Assembly: GCF_028728205.1 (NCBI RefSeq)
Contig: NZ_JAQYUU010000013.1
Coordinates: 1 to 49,657, forward strand
Origin: Clostridium sp. 'White wine YQ'
GTDB lineage: Bacteria > Bacillota > Clostridia > Clostridiales > Clostridiaceae
Length of the DNA: 49,657 nt
Reading direction: 5' to 3'
The position numbers were made by a program, and so were the translations under genes. Shown here piece by piece: positions 41,478 through 49,657 of this stretch. Numbering within the stretch: position 1 is the first letter of the stretch; each line of letters opens with the position of its first letter. The notes under the pieces are model-generated. The model saw nothing but the letters and a program-made list of their open reading frames with translations. It made no database searches and was not told the DNA's origin.

Positions 41478-42509
41478 GTGAAAGCATTAACAAAAACTAA
41501 ACCTGGATATGACAACATGGAGTTGTTAGACATTGAAGAACCAAAGGCAGAGAAGAACTTAGTAAAGATTAAGGTTGAGTATAGTGGTATATGCGGATCA
41601 GACCTTCACTCCTTCAAAGGTGAATATGGAAATATAAAAACTCCAGTTGTATTAGGTCATGAATTTGCAGGCGTAGTAGTAGAAGTTGGAGAAGATGTAA
41701 AGAGTGTTAAAGTAGGTGACAGAGTAACTAGCGAAACAACATTCGAAACTTGTGGAACATGTGATTTCTGTAAGAGTAAAGACTATAATCTATGCTCATC
41801 AAGAAAAGGAATTGGAACTCAAGTTAACGGAAGTTTTGCAGAATATGTTATCTCAAGAGAAGAAAGTGTACATGTTCTTCCAGACAATGTAACATCACTT
41901 TCTGCAGCATTAACAGAACCTCTTGCTTGTTGTGTACATGCCGCTTTAGAGAAGACAACTGTAGTTAAAGAAGACGTAGTTTTAGTATTTGGTCCAGGAC
42001 CAATAGGATTACTTTTAAGCCAAGTAGCAAAATCTCAAGGAGCTTATGTAATCATAGCAGGAGTTACAAAGGATAAAGAAAGATTAAATTTGGCAACTAA
42101 ATTAGGAATAGACAGAGCTGTAGATTTACAACAAGAAGATTTAGAGAAAATCGTAATGGAGAAAACAAACAATTACGGAGTTAATAAGGTTTTTGATTGC
42201 TCAGGTGTTATACATGCAGTAAATCAAGGATTAAAGCTTGTTAAGAAAAAAGGAGATTTCGTACAAGTTGGAATATTTGCTAAAACTCTAAATGAAATGA
42301 ACCAAGAATTAATTATTCAAAGGGAAATTAGATACATTGGTTGTAGATCACAAAAACCAAGCTCATGGGAAATTTCTTTAGATCTTTTAAAGAACAAAAA
42401 GGTTGATACAGAAACTTTAGTTACAAAGATAGTAGACCTAGATAACTGGAGAGACGGAATAGATGCAGCAATGCAAGGCAATGAAATAAAAGTAGTTATT
42501 AGATCTTAA
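41478..42509 (+). CDS. second zinc-dependent alcohol/polyol dehydrogenase
   Basis: This 343-residue medium-chain dehydrogenase is related to sorbitol/iditol dehydrogenases: GICGSDLHSF, LGHEFAGVVVEVG, cysteines CGTCDFCKSKDYNLC, and VFGPGPIGLLL for NAD(P). It is distinct from the preceding gene product and probably handles a second stereoisomer or another position of the polyol phosphate. It lies 13 nt downstream of the first, after AAAGGGGG. Confidence 0.88.
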   Translation: MKALTKTKPGYDNMELLDIEEPKAEKNLVKIKVEYSGICGSDLHSFKGEYGNIKTPVVLGHEFAGVVVEVGEDVKSVKVGDRVTSETTFETCGTCDFCKSKDYNLCSSRKGIGTQVNGSFAEYVISREESVHVLPDNVTSLSAALTEPLACCVHAALEKTTVVKEDVVLVFGPGPIGLLLSQVAKSQGAYVIIAGVTKDKERLNLATKLGIDRAVDLQQEDLEKIVMEKTNNYGVNKVFDCSGVIHAVNQGLKLVKKKGDFVQVGIFAKTLNEMNQELIIQREIRYIGCRSQKPSSWEISLDLLKNKKVDTETLVTKIVDLDNWRDGIDAAMQGNEIKVVIRS

Positions 42510-42530
42510 TTTATAGAAGGAAGTGTTGTT

Positions 42531-43349
42531 ATGAATGCTGATTTATTGAAAATACATTCGCAAAAAATAAGAGAAAAAATATTAGTGATGATAACAGAAG
42601 CTCAATCAGGACATCCAGGTGGATCTCTATCAATAACTGATATATTAACAGTATTGTATTTTGAAAAGATGAATATAAATGTTAATGATTTAAAGGATCC
42701 TAATAGAGATAGATTTGTTCTAGCAAAAGGACATGCAGCTCCTGGTTTATATGCAACATTAATGGAAAAAGGTGTTATCGGAGAAGAATGGCTTGGTAAA
42801 CTAAGACAAATAAATTCTATATTACAAGGACATCCAGATATGAAAGCAATTCCTGGAATAGATATGTCAACTGGTTCATTAGGACAAGGATTATCTGCTG
42901 CAAATGGAATGGCATTAGCTGGAAAAGTTAAGAATAAGGAATATAGAGTATACGCAATTTTAGGAGATGGAGAATGTCAAGAAGGACAAGTGTGGGAAGC
43001 AGCTATGGCAGCAGCTCATTACAAACTAGACAACCTAACAGCATTTCTTGATTTCAATGGACTACAAATTGATGGTAAAAACTCAGACGTAATGAATATT
43101 AATCCAATAGATGAGAAGTTTAAGGCATTTGGATGGAATGTAATAGTTATAGACGGACATGACTTCGAACAAATAGGAAATGCAATAGATGAAGCAAAGA
43201 CAGTTAAAGGAAAACCAACTATGATTATTGCTAAGACTGTAAAAGGTAAAGGCGTATCATTTATGGAGAATAATGCAGGATGGCATGGAGTTGCACCAAG
43301 CAAGGAAGAATTAGTTGTAGCATTAAAGGAAATCAAGGGAGGTAATTAA
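42531..43349 (+). CDS. transketolase, N-terminal subunit
   Basis: This 272-residue protein is the thiamine-diphosphate-binding half of a split transketolase: [48 protein letters not shown], and the ThDP motif [15 protein letters not shown], continuing to [11 protein letters not shown]. It acts with the next gene's product to move two-carbon units in the pentose phosphate pathway. Split transketolases are common in Clostridia and in pentose or pentitol operons. Confidence 0.96.
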   Translation: MNADLLKIHSQKIREKILVMITEAQSGHPGGSLSITDILTVLYFEKMNINVNDLKDPNRDRFVLAKGHAAPGLYATLMEKGVIGEEWLGKLRQINSILQGHPDMKAIPGIDMSTGSLGQGLSAANGMALAGKVKNKEYRVYAILGDGECQEGQVWEAAMAAAHYKLDNLTAFLDFNGLQIDGKNSDVMNINPIDEKFKAFGWNVIVIDGHDFEQIGNAIDEAKTVKGKPTMIIAKTVKGKGVSFMENNAGWHGVAPSKEELVVALKEIKGGN

Positions 43350-43350
43350 T

Positions 43351-44280
43351 ATGAAAATGGCAACAAGAGAAGCATATGGCCAAGCTATATCAGAATTAGG
43401 AAAAACTAATGAAAATATAGTAGTACTAGATGCGGATTTGTCAAAATCAACTAAAAGTGCAGATTTCAAAAAGGTTGCACCAGAAAGATTCTTTAATATG
43501 GGAATAGCTGAAGCTAATATGATTGGAACAGCTGCTGGTTTAGCAACTACTGGATTAATACCATTTGCATCAACATTTGCAATGTTTGCAGCAGGAAGAG
43601 CTTTTGAACAAATAAGAAATTCAGTGGCTTATCCTAAGTTAAATGTTAAGGTGGTTGCAAGTCATGCTGGTATAACAGTTGGAGAAGATGGAGCATCACA
43701 TCAAGCTATAGAAGATTTATCATTAATGAGAAGTATACCTGGAATGGTAGTTATAAATCCTAGTGATGGAGCAGAAACAAAAGAAGCTATAAAAGCAGCT
43801 GCTGAATATTACGGACCTGTATATATTAGAGTTGGTAGAATGGCTGTTGAAGATGTTCATCCAAATGGTTGCAACTTCAAAATAGGTAAAGGTGAATTAC
43901 TTAAAGAAGGAAGCAAAGCTACTATTATTGCAACTGGAATTACTGTTGAGATGGCTCTTGAAGCTAGTAAGGAACTTGAAGCAGAAGGTATTGACGTATC
44001 AGTAGTTAACATGGCAACAATTAAACCTATAGATAAGGAACTAATTGTAGCGGAAGCTAAAAAGACTGGAAAAATAATAACTATAGAAGAGCATAGCATA
44101 ATTGGCGGACTTGGATCTGCAGTATGCGAAGTTGTAAGTGAAGAAAACTTAGCAAAAGTAAAAAGACTTGGAATGAATGATACATTCGGTCAATCAGGAA
44201 AACCAAAAGATTTAATGGAATTCTACGGACTTACAAAAGAACATTTAAAAGATGAAGTTAAAAAGATAGTTTTAGGTTAA
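43351..44280 (+). CDS. transketolase, C-terminal subunit
   Basis: This 309-residue protein holds the pyrimidine-binding and C-terminal domains of transketolase: GIAEANMIGTAAGLA with the catalytic glutamate, FAMFAAGRAFEQIRNSVAY, HAGITVGEDGASHQAIEDL and the C-terminal TIEEHSIIGGLGSAV. The start lies 1 nt after the stop of the N-terminal subunit gene, and GGGAGG lies inside that gene's end, giving coupled synthesis. Confidence 0.96.
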   Translation: MKMATREAYGQAISELGKTNENIVVLDADLSKSTKSADFKKVAPERFFNMGIAEANMIGTAAGLATTGLIPFASTFAMFAAGRAFEQIRNSVAYPKLNVKVVASHAGITVGEDGASHQAIEDLSLMRSIPGMVVINPSDGAETKEAIKAAAEYYGPVYIRVGRMAVEDVHPNGCNFKIGKGELLKEGSKATIIATGITVEMALEASKELEAEGIDVSVVNMATIKPIDKELIVAEAKKTGKIITIEEHSIIGGLGSAVCEVVSEENLAKVKRLGMNDTFGQSGKPKDLMEFYGLTKEHLKDEVKKIVLG

Positions 44281-44323
44281 TTAAAAATATAGAGATATAA
44301 AATATAAAACGGGGGAGTAAGTT

Positions 44324-44995
44324 ATGGAAGTAATAATTTCACCATCATTATTGTCAGCAAACGTATGTAATTATGGAGAAGATTTTAAAGTTTTTAATGA
44401 AAAAAATATCAAAGCAATACACATCGATATTATGGATGGACATTATGTTCCAAATCTATCCTTTGGATTAGATCAAGTAGCTGCATTAAGAAAGTTAACA
44501 GATATTGAATTTGATGTTCACTTGATGGTAACAGATCCTGATAAATTTGTTGAACCACTTGTGGAAGCTGGAGCAAACAGCATAACAATACATGCTGAAG
44601 TTGCAACTCATATGTATAAAAGTATTCATTACTTAAAAAGTTTTGGTATTAAAGCAGGAGTAGCAGTAAATCCAGCAACACCAATAAGTTGTTTAGAACA
44701 TATTTATCCTCTAGTAAATAGAGTATTAATAATGTCAGTTGAACCAGGTTTTGGCGGACAATCATTCATCCCATTAGCGTTAGATAAAATTAGAGAACTT
44801 AATGAAATTAAGAAAAAAGGAAACTATGATTTTACTATTCAAGTAGATGGGGGAATAACATTAGATAACATTAAAGAGGTTATAGATTGTGGAGCTAGAG
44901 ACATTGTTATAGGGTCATCATTATTTAAACAAGACTTGTCTCAAAATATAGACTTGTTTGAAAATGTAATAAGTGAAATTAAGAATATCCCATAG
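44324..44995 (+). CDS. rpe: ribulose-phosphate 3-epimerase
   Basis: This 223-residue TIM barrel has ISPSLLSANV, H33 and D35 in HIDIMDGHYVPNLSFG, FDVHLMV (His near 66), MSVEPGFGGQSF and VDGGIT, the complete metal and phosphate sites of Rpe. It interconverts ribulose 5-phosphate and xylulose 5-phosphate. A ketohexose-phosphate epimerase is an alternative because a second Rpe-like gene lies downstream. A strong hairpin follows. Confidence 0.92.
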   Translation: MEVIISPSLLSANVCNYGEDFKVFNEKNIKAIHIDIMDGHYVPNLSFGLDQVAALRKLTDIEFDVHLMVTDPDKFVEPLVEAGANSITIHAEVATHMYKSIHYLKSFGIKAGVAVNPATPISCLEHIYPLVNRVLIMSVEPGFGGQSFIPLALDKIRELNEIKKKGNYDFTIQVDGGITLDNIKEVIDCGARDIVIGSSLFKQDLSQNIDLFENVISEIKNIP

Positions 44996-45019
44996 CCCCC
45001 ACATCAGAAAATATAAAGG

Positions 45020-45053
45020 TAGGAGAATATTGCGAGTATTCTCCTATTCTTTT
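45020..45053 (+). terminator. terminator or attenuator within the operon
   Basis: AGGAGAATA (45021-45029) pairs with TATTCTCCT (45037-45045), followed by ATTCTTTTATAA. It separates the rpe gene from rpiB, so the operon may be partly terminated here, or the second half may have its own promoter. Confidence 0.8.
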
Positions 45054-45124
45054 ATAAATTATACTACGTGAAAATAGTATTTACAATGAAAAATAACTTA
45101 GTAAGAATAGGAAGGTTGATATAT

Positions 45125-45571
45125 ATGAAAATTGCTATTGGCTGCGATCACGGCGGATTTACACTAAAAAATGCTATAAAAGAATATTTAGCAGGAAAAA
45201 ATATAGAAGTAGAAGATTTTGGAACTAATAGTGCACAAAGTGTTAATTATCCTGAATATGCTATAAAAGTATCGAAAGCAGTAACATCAAAGGAATGCGA
45301 TCTTGGAATATTATGTTGTGGTACTGGAATAGGAATGTCTATAGCTGCAAATAAATTTAAAGGTATAAGAGCAGCAGTTGTTGGTGATACATTCTCAGCT
45401 AAAGCAACAAGAGAACATAATAATACTAACATTTTATGTTTAGGAGAAAGAGTAACTGGGGAAGGGCTAGCACTAGATATAGTAGATACATGGATAAATG
45501 CAGAGTTCCAAGGGGGACGTCATAGCGAAAGATTAGCTTTAGTAGAAAAAATAGAACAGGGTGAATATTAA
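45125..45571 (+). CDS. rpiB: ribose-5-phosphate isomerase B
   Basis: This 148-residue RpiB/LacB-type isomerase has IAIGCDHGGFTLK, FGTNSAQSVNYPEYA and CGTGIGMSIAANKFKGIRAA with the active-site cysteine, plus HNNTNILCLGERV. It interconverts ribose 5-phosphate and ribulose 5-phosphate (or allose/galactose analogues). ATG 45125 after AGGAAGG is the standard RpiB start; the longer frame from 45068 is not. Confidence 0.93.
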   Translation: MKIAIGCDHGGFTLKNAIKEYLAGKNIEVEDFGTNSAQSVNYPEYAIKVSKAVTSKECDLGILCCGTGIGMSIAANKFKGIRAAVVGDTFSAKATREHNNTNILCLGERVTGEGLALDIVDTWINAEFQGGRHSERLALVEKIEQGEY

Positions 45572-45593
45572 TTAATAGCTAGGAGGGATTATT

Positions 45594-47111
45594 ATGATGG
45601 AAGAGCTTAAAAGGCTTCAAAATGGTACTGATATTAGAGGAATAGCTATTGAAACTTCAGAACATAAAGTAAATCTTACACCTACAACTGTAAGATTTAT
45701 AGGGAATGGATTTATTAAATGGATTAAAAAAAATAAAAATAATGATGAAAAGATTAAGATTGCTATAGGAATGGATTCAAGATTATCAGGGCCAGAAATA
45801 CGAGAAGCTTTAATTGATTTACTAATTAATGTTGGATGTGATGTGTATGATTGCGGAATGAGTACCACTCCAGCTATGTTTATGACAACAATTTTAGATG
45901 ACTATAAATGTGATGGAGCCATAATGATTACAGCAAGTCACTTACCTTATTTCTATAATGGACTTAAGTTCTTTACTCCTAAAGGTGGATGTGAAAAAGA
46001 AGATATCAGTGAAATATTAGAAATAGCATGTGATTCAGAAATGATGTATACATCAAGAGGCGTATTGAGAATTGTCCGTTTTATAGATGAATATGCAAAT
46101 ATATTAGTAAATAAAATAAGAAGTGATGTGAAATCAAAGAGTAATTATAACAAGCCACTACAAGACTTTAAAATAATTGTTGATGCTGGAAATGGAGCAG
46201 GTGGCTTTTTTGCAAATAAAGTATTAGAGGAACTAGGAGCAGATATAGAAGGAAGCCAATTCTTAAATCCTGATGGCATGTTCCCTAATCATATTCCTAA
46301 TCCAGAGAATAATGAGGCTATGAAAGCAATTAAGGAAGCGGTTTTAAAAAGCAAGGCAGATCTTGGGATAATATTTGATGCAGATGTTGATAGAGCTGCA
46401 ATTGTTAGCGCAGATGGAACTGAGATTAATAGAAATGCGCTAATTGCACTAATATCAGCAATAGTTTTGGAAGAACATCCAAAGTCAATTATAGTTACAG
46501 ATTCAGTAACATCTAATGGATTAAGAGATTTTATAACTGATTTAGGCGGAGTTCATCATAGATTTAAAAGAGGATATAGAAATGTAATAAATGAGTCCAA
46601 AAGACTAAATGAAGAGGGAAAAGATAGTCAATTAGCTATCGAAACTTCAGGACATGCTGCCTTAAAAGAAAATTATTTCCTTGATGATGGAGCATACTTA
46701 ATAGCCAAGATATTGATTAAAATGGCTAAGTTAAAAGAAGAAGGAGAAAACATAGCAACATTAATTGATAGGCTTAAGAATCCATTGGAAAGTTCCGATG
46801 TTAGATTGAAAATAAAAACTGAAGACTTTAAGGGTTATGGGCAAAAAGTTATTAATGAGTTAAAAGAGTATGCATCATCAATAGATGGATGGAGTATTGA
46901 AGAAAAGAATTACGAAGGATTAAAGGTTAATTGTGATAAGAATAATGGAGATGGATGGCTATTATTAAGACTTTCATTACATGAACCTGTATTACCTTTA
47001 AATATTGAATCTGATTCTAAAGGTGGTATTAAAGATATACTTAAAATATTGAATCCTTTTATAGAAAAGTATGAGATGTTAGATTCATCAGACATGAAAG
47101 ATATAGGATAG
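45594..47111 (+). CDS. phosphoglucomutase/phosphomannomutase family enzyme
   Basis: This 505-residue alpha-D-phosphohexomutase family enzyme has the phosphoserine loop MITASHLPYFYNGLKFF (S115), the metal loop FDADVDRAAIV (about 258-268), the sugar-specificity loop ETSGHAALKENY and a C-terminal phosphate-binding domain. It is about 50 residues longer than typical PMM/PGM. Its presence in a pentitol-type operon suggests a phosphopentose or hexose 1,6-interconversion of unknown specificity. AGGAGG lies 7 nt before ATG 45594; ATG 45597 is also possible. Confidence 0.88.
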   Translation: MMEELKRLQNGTDIRGIAIETSEHKVNLTPTTVRFIGNGFIKWIKKNKNNDEKIKIAIGMDSRLSGPEIREALIDLLINVGCDVYDCGMSTTPAMFMTTILDDYKCDGAIMITASHLPYFYNGLKFFTPKGGCEKEDISEILEIACDSEMMYTSRGVLRIVRFIDEYANILVNKIRSDVKSKSNYNKPLQDFKIIVDAGNGAGGFFANKVLEELGADIEGSQFLNPDGMFPNHIPNPENNEAMKAIKEAVLKSKADLGIIFDADVDRAAIVSADGTEINRNALIALISAIVLEEHPKSIIVTDSVTSNGLRDFITDLGGVHHRFKRGYRNVINESKRLNEEGKDSQLAIETSGHAALKENYFLDDGAYLIAKILIKMAKLKEEGENIATLIDRLKNPLESSDVRLKIKTEDFKGYGQKVINELKEYASSIDGWSIEEKNYEGLKVNCDKNNGDGWLLLRLSLHEPVLPLNIESDSKGGIKDILKILNPFIEKYEMLDSSDMKDIG

Positions 47112-47142
47112 AATATAACATTGATATAAGGAGAAGAAAAAA

Positions 47143-47799
47143 ATGTTCTTAGATACAGCAAATATAAACGAGATAAAAGAGATATCAGCTTTAGGATTTT
47201 TTAAAGGGGTTACGACTAATCCTACATTATTACTAAAGGAAAAAAAGAACAGGGAAGTTATTATAAATGAAATATTTGAAGCTTATCCTAAAATGCTTTT
47301 TGTACAAGCGGTAGGAGAAACTCATGATGAAATTTATAATGACTGTAAAAGAATTCTACAGATTGATTCTACTCGAATTGTACTAAAAATTCCTGCAACA
47401 GTTGAAGGAATGAAAGTAATAACTTCTATAAAAAGAGAAAATAGGTATACTCCTATTTTGGCCACTGCTGTATGTTCAGTTGAACAAGGAATAATTAGTG
47501 TACTCGCAGGTTGTGATTATATTGCTCCTTATGTAAATAGAATGGAGAGTAACAACATTAATCCTTATGAGGTAATTAACAAAATAAGAAAGTACATTGA
47601 TGAGAGTAAAACAGATACTAAAATTGTTGCAGCAAGTTTTAAGAATCCAAATCAAGTAAATGATGCAATTTTTTCAGGAGCACATACAGTAACAATACCT
47701 TATGATATATTAAATCAAATGCTAAATAAACAATTGGTAGTAGCCAGCGTTGATAGGTTTAACAAAGATGGATATGAGCTTGAGACATTGGGTAGATAG
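47143..47799 (+). CDS. TalC-type transaldolase / fructose-6-phosphate aldolase
   Basis: This 218-residue protein of the short transaldolase family has MFLDTANINEIKEI, GVTTNPTLL and the Schiff-base lysine K82 in VLKIPAT, followed by ATAVCSVEQGI and IVAASFKN. Such proteins are either transaldolases or fructose-6-phosphate aldolases. In this gene set a transaldolase completing the non-oxidative pentose phosphate pathway is most likely, since transketolase and Rpi/Rpe are beside it. Confidence 0.93.
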   Translation: MFLDTANINEIKEISALGFFKGVTTNPTLLLKEKKNREVIINEIFEAYPKMLFVQAVGETHDEIYNDCKRILQIDSTRIVLKIPATVEGMKVITSIKRENRYTPILATAVCSVEQGIISVLAGCDYIAPYVNRMESNNINPYEVINKIRKYIDESKTDTKIVAASFKNPNQVNDAIFSGAHTVTIPYDILNQMLNKQLVVASVDRFNKDGYELETLGR

Positions 47800-47840
47800 C
47801 ATAAGATGATCATATGAAATCTATAGGGAGGTGTACTATA

Positions 47841-48491
47841 TTGAAATTAGCAGCATCAATAATGTGTGCAAATCAGATAGAGCTATATAATGAACTAAAG
47901 AAATTAGAAGAAGCAAAAATAGACTTATTACATTGCGATGTAATGGATGGCATATTCGTAAATAACTTAGCTATGGGACCGTATGTTTTAGAGGCTATAA
48001 AGAAGTATACAAATATACCTTTAGACATACATTTAGCAACAGTGAATCCTGAAAAATATATAAAAATGTATGGATACTTAAAACCCGAGTATATATCTTT
48101 TCATATTGAAGCAAGTGAAGATGTTGAAAGAGATATATCATTAATAAGAAAATACGGAATAAAGCCTGCTTTAGCAATTAGCCCAGAAACACCTATTGAA
48201 AAGATAGAAAAATATTTATCTATGATTGATATGATATTAATGATGACAGTTAATCCAGGTTTTGCGGGTCAAAAATTTAGATATGAAGTTTTAGATAAAA
48301 TAGATAAATTAAATGAAATATTAAAAAAATGTGCCAAGAGACCGATTGTTGAAGTGGATGGATGTATAAATAGCATTACAATGGAACATTTGAAGAGTAG
48401 AAATATAGATATATATGTATTAGGAACTTCAGCACTATTTAATAATAATGGAATAAGCTTTAAGGATAAAGCTATTAAACTTCGAGCATAA
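47841..48491 (+). CDS. second ribulose-phosphate 3-epimerase-like protein
   Basis: This 216-residue TIM barrel is related to Rpe and AlsE (allulose-6-phosphate epimerase). It keeps H31 and D33 (LLHCDVMDG), H64 (LDIHLATV), MTVNPGFAGQKF and EVDGCI, but has HLAT for HLMV and DGC for DGG, so its substrate may differ from that of the first epimerase. The start is TTG 47841, 7 nt after GGGAGGTG; the frame from 47814 lacks a ribosome binding site. Last gene of the polyol unit. Confidence 0.88.
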   Translation: MKLAASIMCANQIELYNELKKLEEAKIDLLHCDVMDGIFVNNLAMGPYVLEAIKKYTNIPLDIHLATVNPEKYIKMYGYLKPEYISFHIEASEDVERDISLIRKYGIKPALAISPETPIEKIEKYLSMIDMILMMTVNPGFAGQKFRYEVLDKIDKLNEILKKCAKRPIVEVDGCINSITMEHLKSRNIDIYVLGTSALFNNNGISFKDKAIKLRA

Positions 48492-48504
48492 ATTCAGGAG
48501 TTTT

Positions 48505-48550
48505 AAAGCCTTTGTAGTTCATATAAATGAATTACAAAGGTTTTTATTTT
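48505..48550 (+). terminator. terminator of the polyol operon
   Basis: AAAGCCTTTGTAGTTCA and TGAATTACAAAGGTTTTT form a long stem with two minor mismatches, ending in TTTTTATTTT, 14 nt after the second epimerase gene. Confidence 0.92.
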
Positions 48551-48626
48551 ATATATGTTAAGTTTCGTGATAGGATTGGTTGTAAGTGGTATAATTTAAA
48601 TAGTATACAAAACTTGAGGTGAAATT

Positions 48627-49349
48627 ATGAGTATTGAAAGACTAAAAGAAATAATTAAAAATTCAAATAACATAGTATTCTTTGGAGGAGCAGGAGTATC
48701 TACTGAGTCTGGTATACCTGATTTTAGAAGTGCAAATGGTTTGTTTAACGAAAAATTAAATAGAACATTTACACCAGAACAATTGGTATCACATACATTT
48801 TTCATGAGATACCCTGAAGAATTTTTTGCTTTTTATAAAGAGAAACTAATATATCAAGATGCTAAGCCTAACGATGCCCACAAAGCTTTAGCAAAATTAG
48901 AGGAGATTGGGAAACTAAAAGCTGTAGTCACTCAAAATATAGATGGACTTCACCAAATGGCAGGAAGTAAAAATGTCTTTGAGCTTCATGGATCAGTTCA
49001 TAGAAATTATTGTATGAAGTGTCATTCATTTTATGATGCAGACTTTATAGTTAATTCAAAAGGAGTGCCTACGTGCACTAAGTGTGGAGGAACTGTTAAA
49101 CCAGACGTGGTTTTATATGAGGAAGGTTTAGATGAAGATACTATTAATGGAGCAGTTTCAGCTATAGCTAAAGCAGATACTTTAATCATTGGAGGAACTT
49201 CTCTTATGGTATATCCTGCAGCAGGACTAATTAAATATTTTAGTGGGAAGCATCTAATATTAATTAATAAAACATCTACTCAATACGATGGAGCAGCAGA
49301 GGTCGTAATTAATGAGAAGATTGGGGAGACTTTAAAACAAGTCATATAA
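48627..49349 (+). CDS. Sir2 family NAD-dependent protein deacylase (CobB-like)
   Basis: This 240-residue sirtuin has GGAGVSTESGIPDFRS, VTQNIDGLHQMAG, the catalytic histidine in ELHGSVHRNYC and four zinc cysteines (CMKCHSF and CTKCGG), plus GGTSLMVYPAA. It removes acyl groups from lysines using NAD. AGGTGAAATT precedes ATG 48627. It is a single gene with its own terminator. Confidence 0.96.
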   Translation: MSIERLKEIIKNSNNIVFFGGAGVSTESGIPDFRSANGLFNEKLNRTFTPEQLVSHTFFMRYPEEFFAFYKEKLIYQDAKPNDAHKALAKLEEIGKLKAVVTQNIDGLHQMAGSKNVFELHGSVHRNYCMKCHSFYDADFIVNSKGVPTCTKCGGTVKPDVVLYEEGLDEDTINGAVSAIAKADTLIIGGTSLMVYPAAGLIKYFSGKHLILINKTSTQYDGAAEVVINEKIGETLKQVI

Positions 49350-49352
49350 ATA

Positions 49353-49386
49353 AAAAGAACTCTAACTACGGTTGGAGTTCTTTTTA
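49353..49386 (+). terminator. Rho-independent terminator
   Basis: AAAAAGAACTCTAAC and GTTGGAGTTCTTTTT pair across a 3-nt loop with one mismatch, just after the sirtuin gene. Confidence 0.92.
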
Positions 49387-49657
49387 TTGTCGTAATAAGG
49401 GGTTGATTTATAGGAGAAATTACAGAAAATTCATTAATTAGATAATAAATGATTATAAACTACGGTATACATAACCAGGTGTATCAATAGTAAGAAAACT
49501 TAGAAAGTAATAGAAATTAAGAGTATTTTAGTGGTGAGGTGCAGAAAATAGACTTTTTGTAGAAAAATGACGAAATATATGTGGTAAGATACTACTTGTC
49601 CCCACGAGATAGCGGGGACGAAACAAACAAATGGTCTTTGAAAATTAAACAGAGGAA
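49387..49657 (+). promoter_or_regulatory. leader of a ribosomal RNA operon (start of pre-16S)
   Basis: The last bases, GGTCTTTGAAAATT followed by AAACAGAGGA, match the conserved sequence just upstream of clostridial 16S rRNA. Before it lie a GTCCCC...GGGGAC hairpin (49598-49619) and a possible extended -10 TGGTAAGAT (49582-49590). No 16S sequence itself is in the window. The preceding 200 bases hold no gene. Confidence 0.75.

Noticed and set aside
49582..49657. 16S rRNA gene
   Set aside because: The window stops at the leader; no 16S sequence is present, so only the leader is called.
1..49657. CRISPR array, tRNA genes, integrase
   Set aside because: No regularly spaced repeats with unique spacers, no tRNA cloverleaf sequence and no tyrosine or serine recombinase gene were found on reading the window.

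Overview
The window is about 49.7 kb of AT-rich DNA with short intergenic gaps, strong AGGAGG-type ribosome binding sites, many U-tailed hairpin terminators and proteins that read as Clostridium sensu stricto. It looks like a chromosome: it has housekeeping genes (cinA, bioY, an ABC-F ATPase, a sirtuin) and ends in what looks like the leader of a ribosomal RNA operon. A C. beijerinckii-like solventogenic relative is a reasonable guess, but this is inference only.

Layout. 0.1-7.1 kb: core genes (cinA, a CPBP protease, an aminotransferase, DUF1284, bioY under a clear BirA operator, a 47-residue protein with an internal peptide repeat, an ABC-F ATPase). 7.1-10.6 kb: a cassette bounded by a 43-bp imperfect direct repeat that duplicates the 3' end of the ABC-F gene. 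It carries an Abi/DRT-like reverse transcriptase, a short ORF and a cysteine-rich protein of unknown function. No recombinase is visible. 10.6-14.6 kb: accessory genes on the minus strand. They encode a tandem ribbon-helix-helix protein with a decamer-repeat upstream region, an RNase H-ParB-like fusion, an HTH-RHH composite protein and a stand-alone RNase H; a broken copy of the last one's 5' end also survives. This part resembles plasmid or prophage maintenance DNA and is the least explained stretch of the window.

14.9-34.7 kb: small transcription units, including a DUF2975/YozG-type regulator pair, a secreted protein with an ABC-2 exporter, a B12-type radical SAM protein, a metallophosphoesterase, an NADPH-FMN reductase, two GNAT acetyltransferases, a nucleotidyltransferase, a PPOX protein divergent from an HxlR regulator, a polysaccharide deacetylase, an acyltransferase, a Nudix hydrolase, D-aminopeptidase DppA, a metallo-beta-lactamase fold enzyme, a YdcF-like protein, an ECF S component and a Suv3-like helicase.

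35.0-48.5 kb: a large sugar-alcohol regulon. A LevR-type sigma-54 activator lies between two good -24/-12 promoters. It is followed by galactitol-family PTS IIA, IIB and IIC, two zinc polyol dehydrogenases, split transketolase, ribulose-phosphate epimerase, RpiB, a phosphohexomutase-family enzyme, a TalC-type aldolase/transaldolase and a second epimerase. With a full pentose-phosphate set and no tagatose-6-phosphate enzymes, the most likely substrate is a pentitol (arabitol, xylitol or ribitol type), imported as the phosphate, oxidised to a pentulose 5-phosphate and sent into glycolysis. A sirtuin gene and the rRNA leader close the window.

Best candidate for an undescribed system: the direct-repeat-bounded RT cassette (7.07-10.57 kb), with the neighbouring RHH/RNase H/ParB-like genes as a second, possibly related module.
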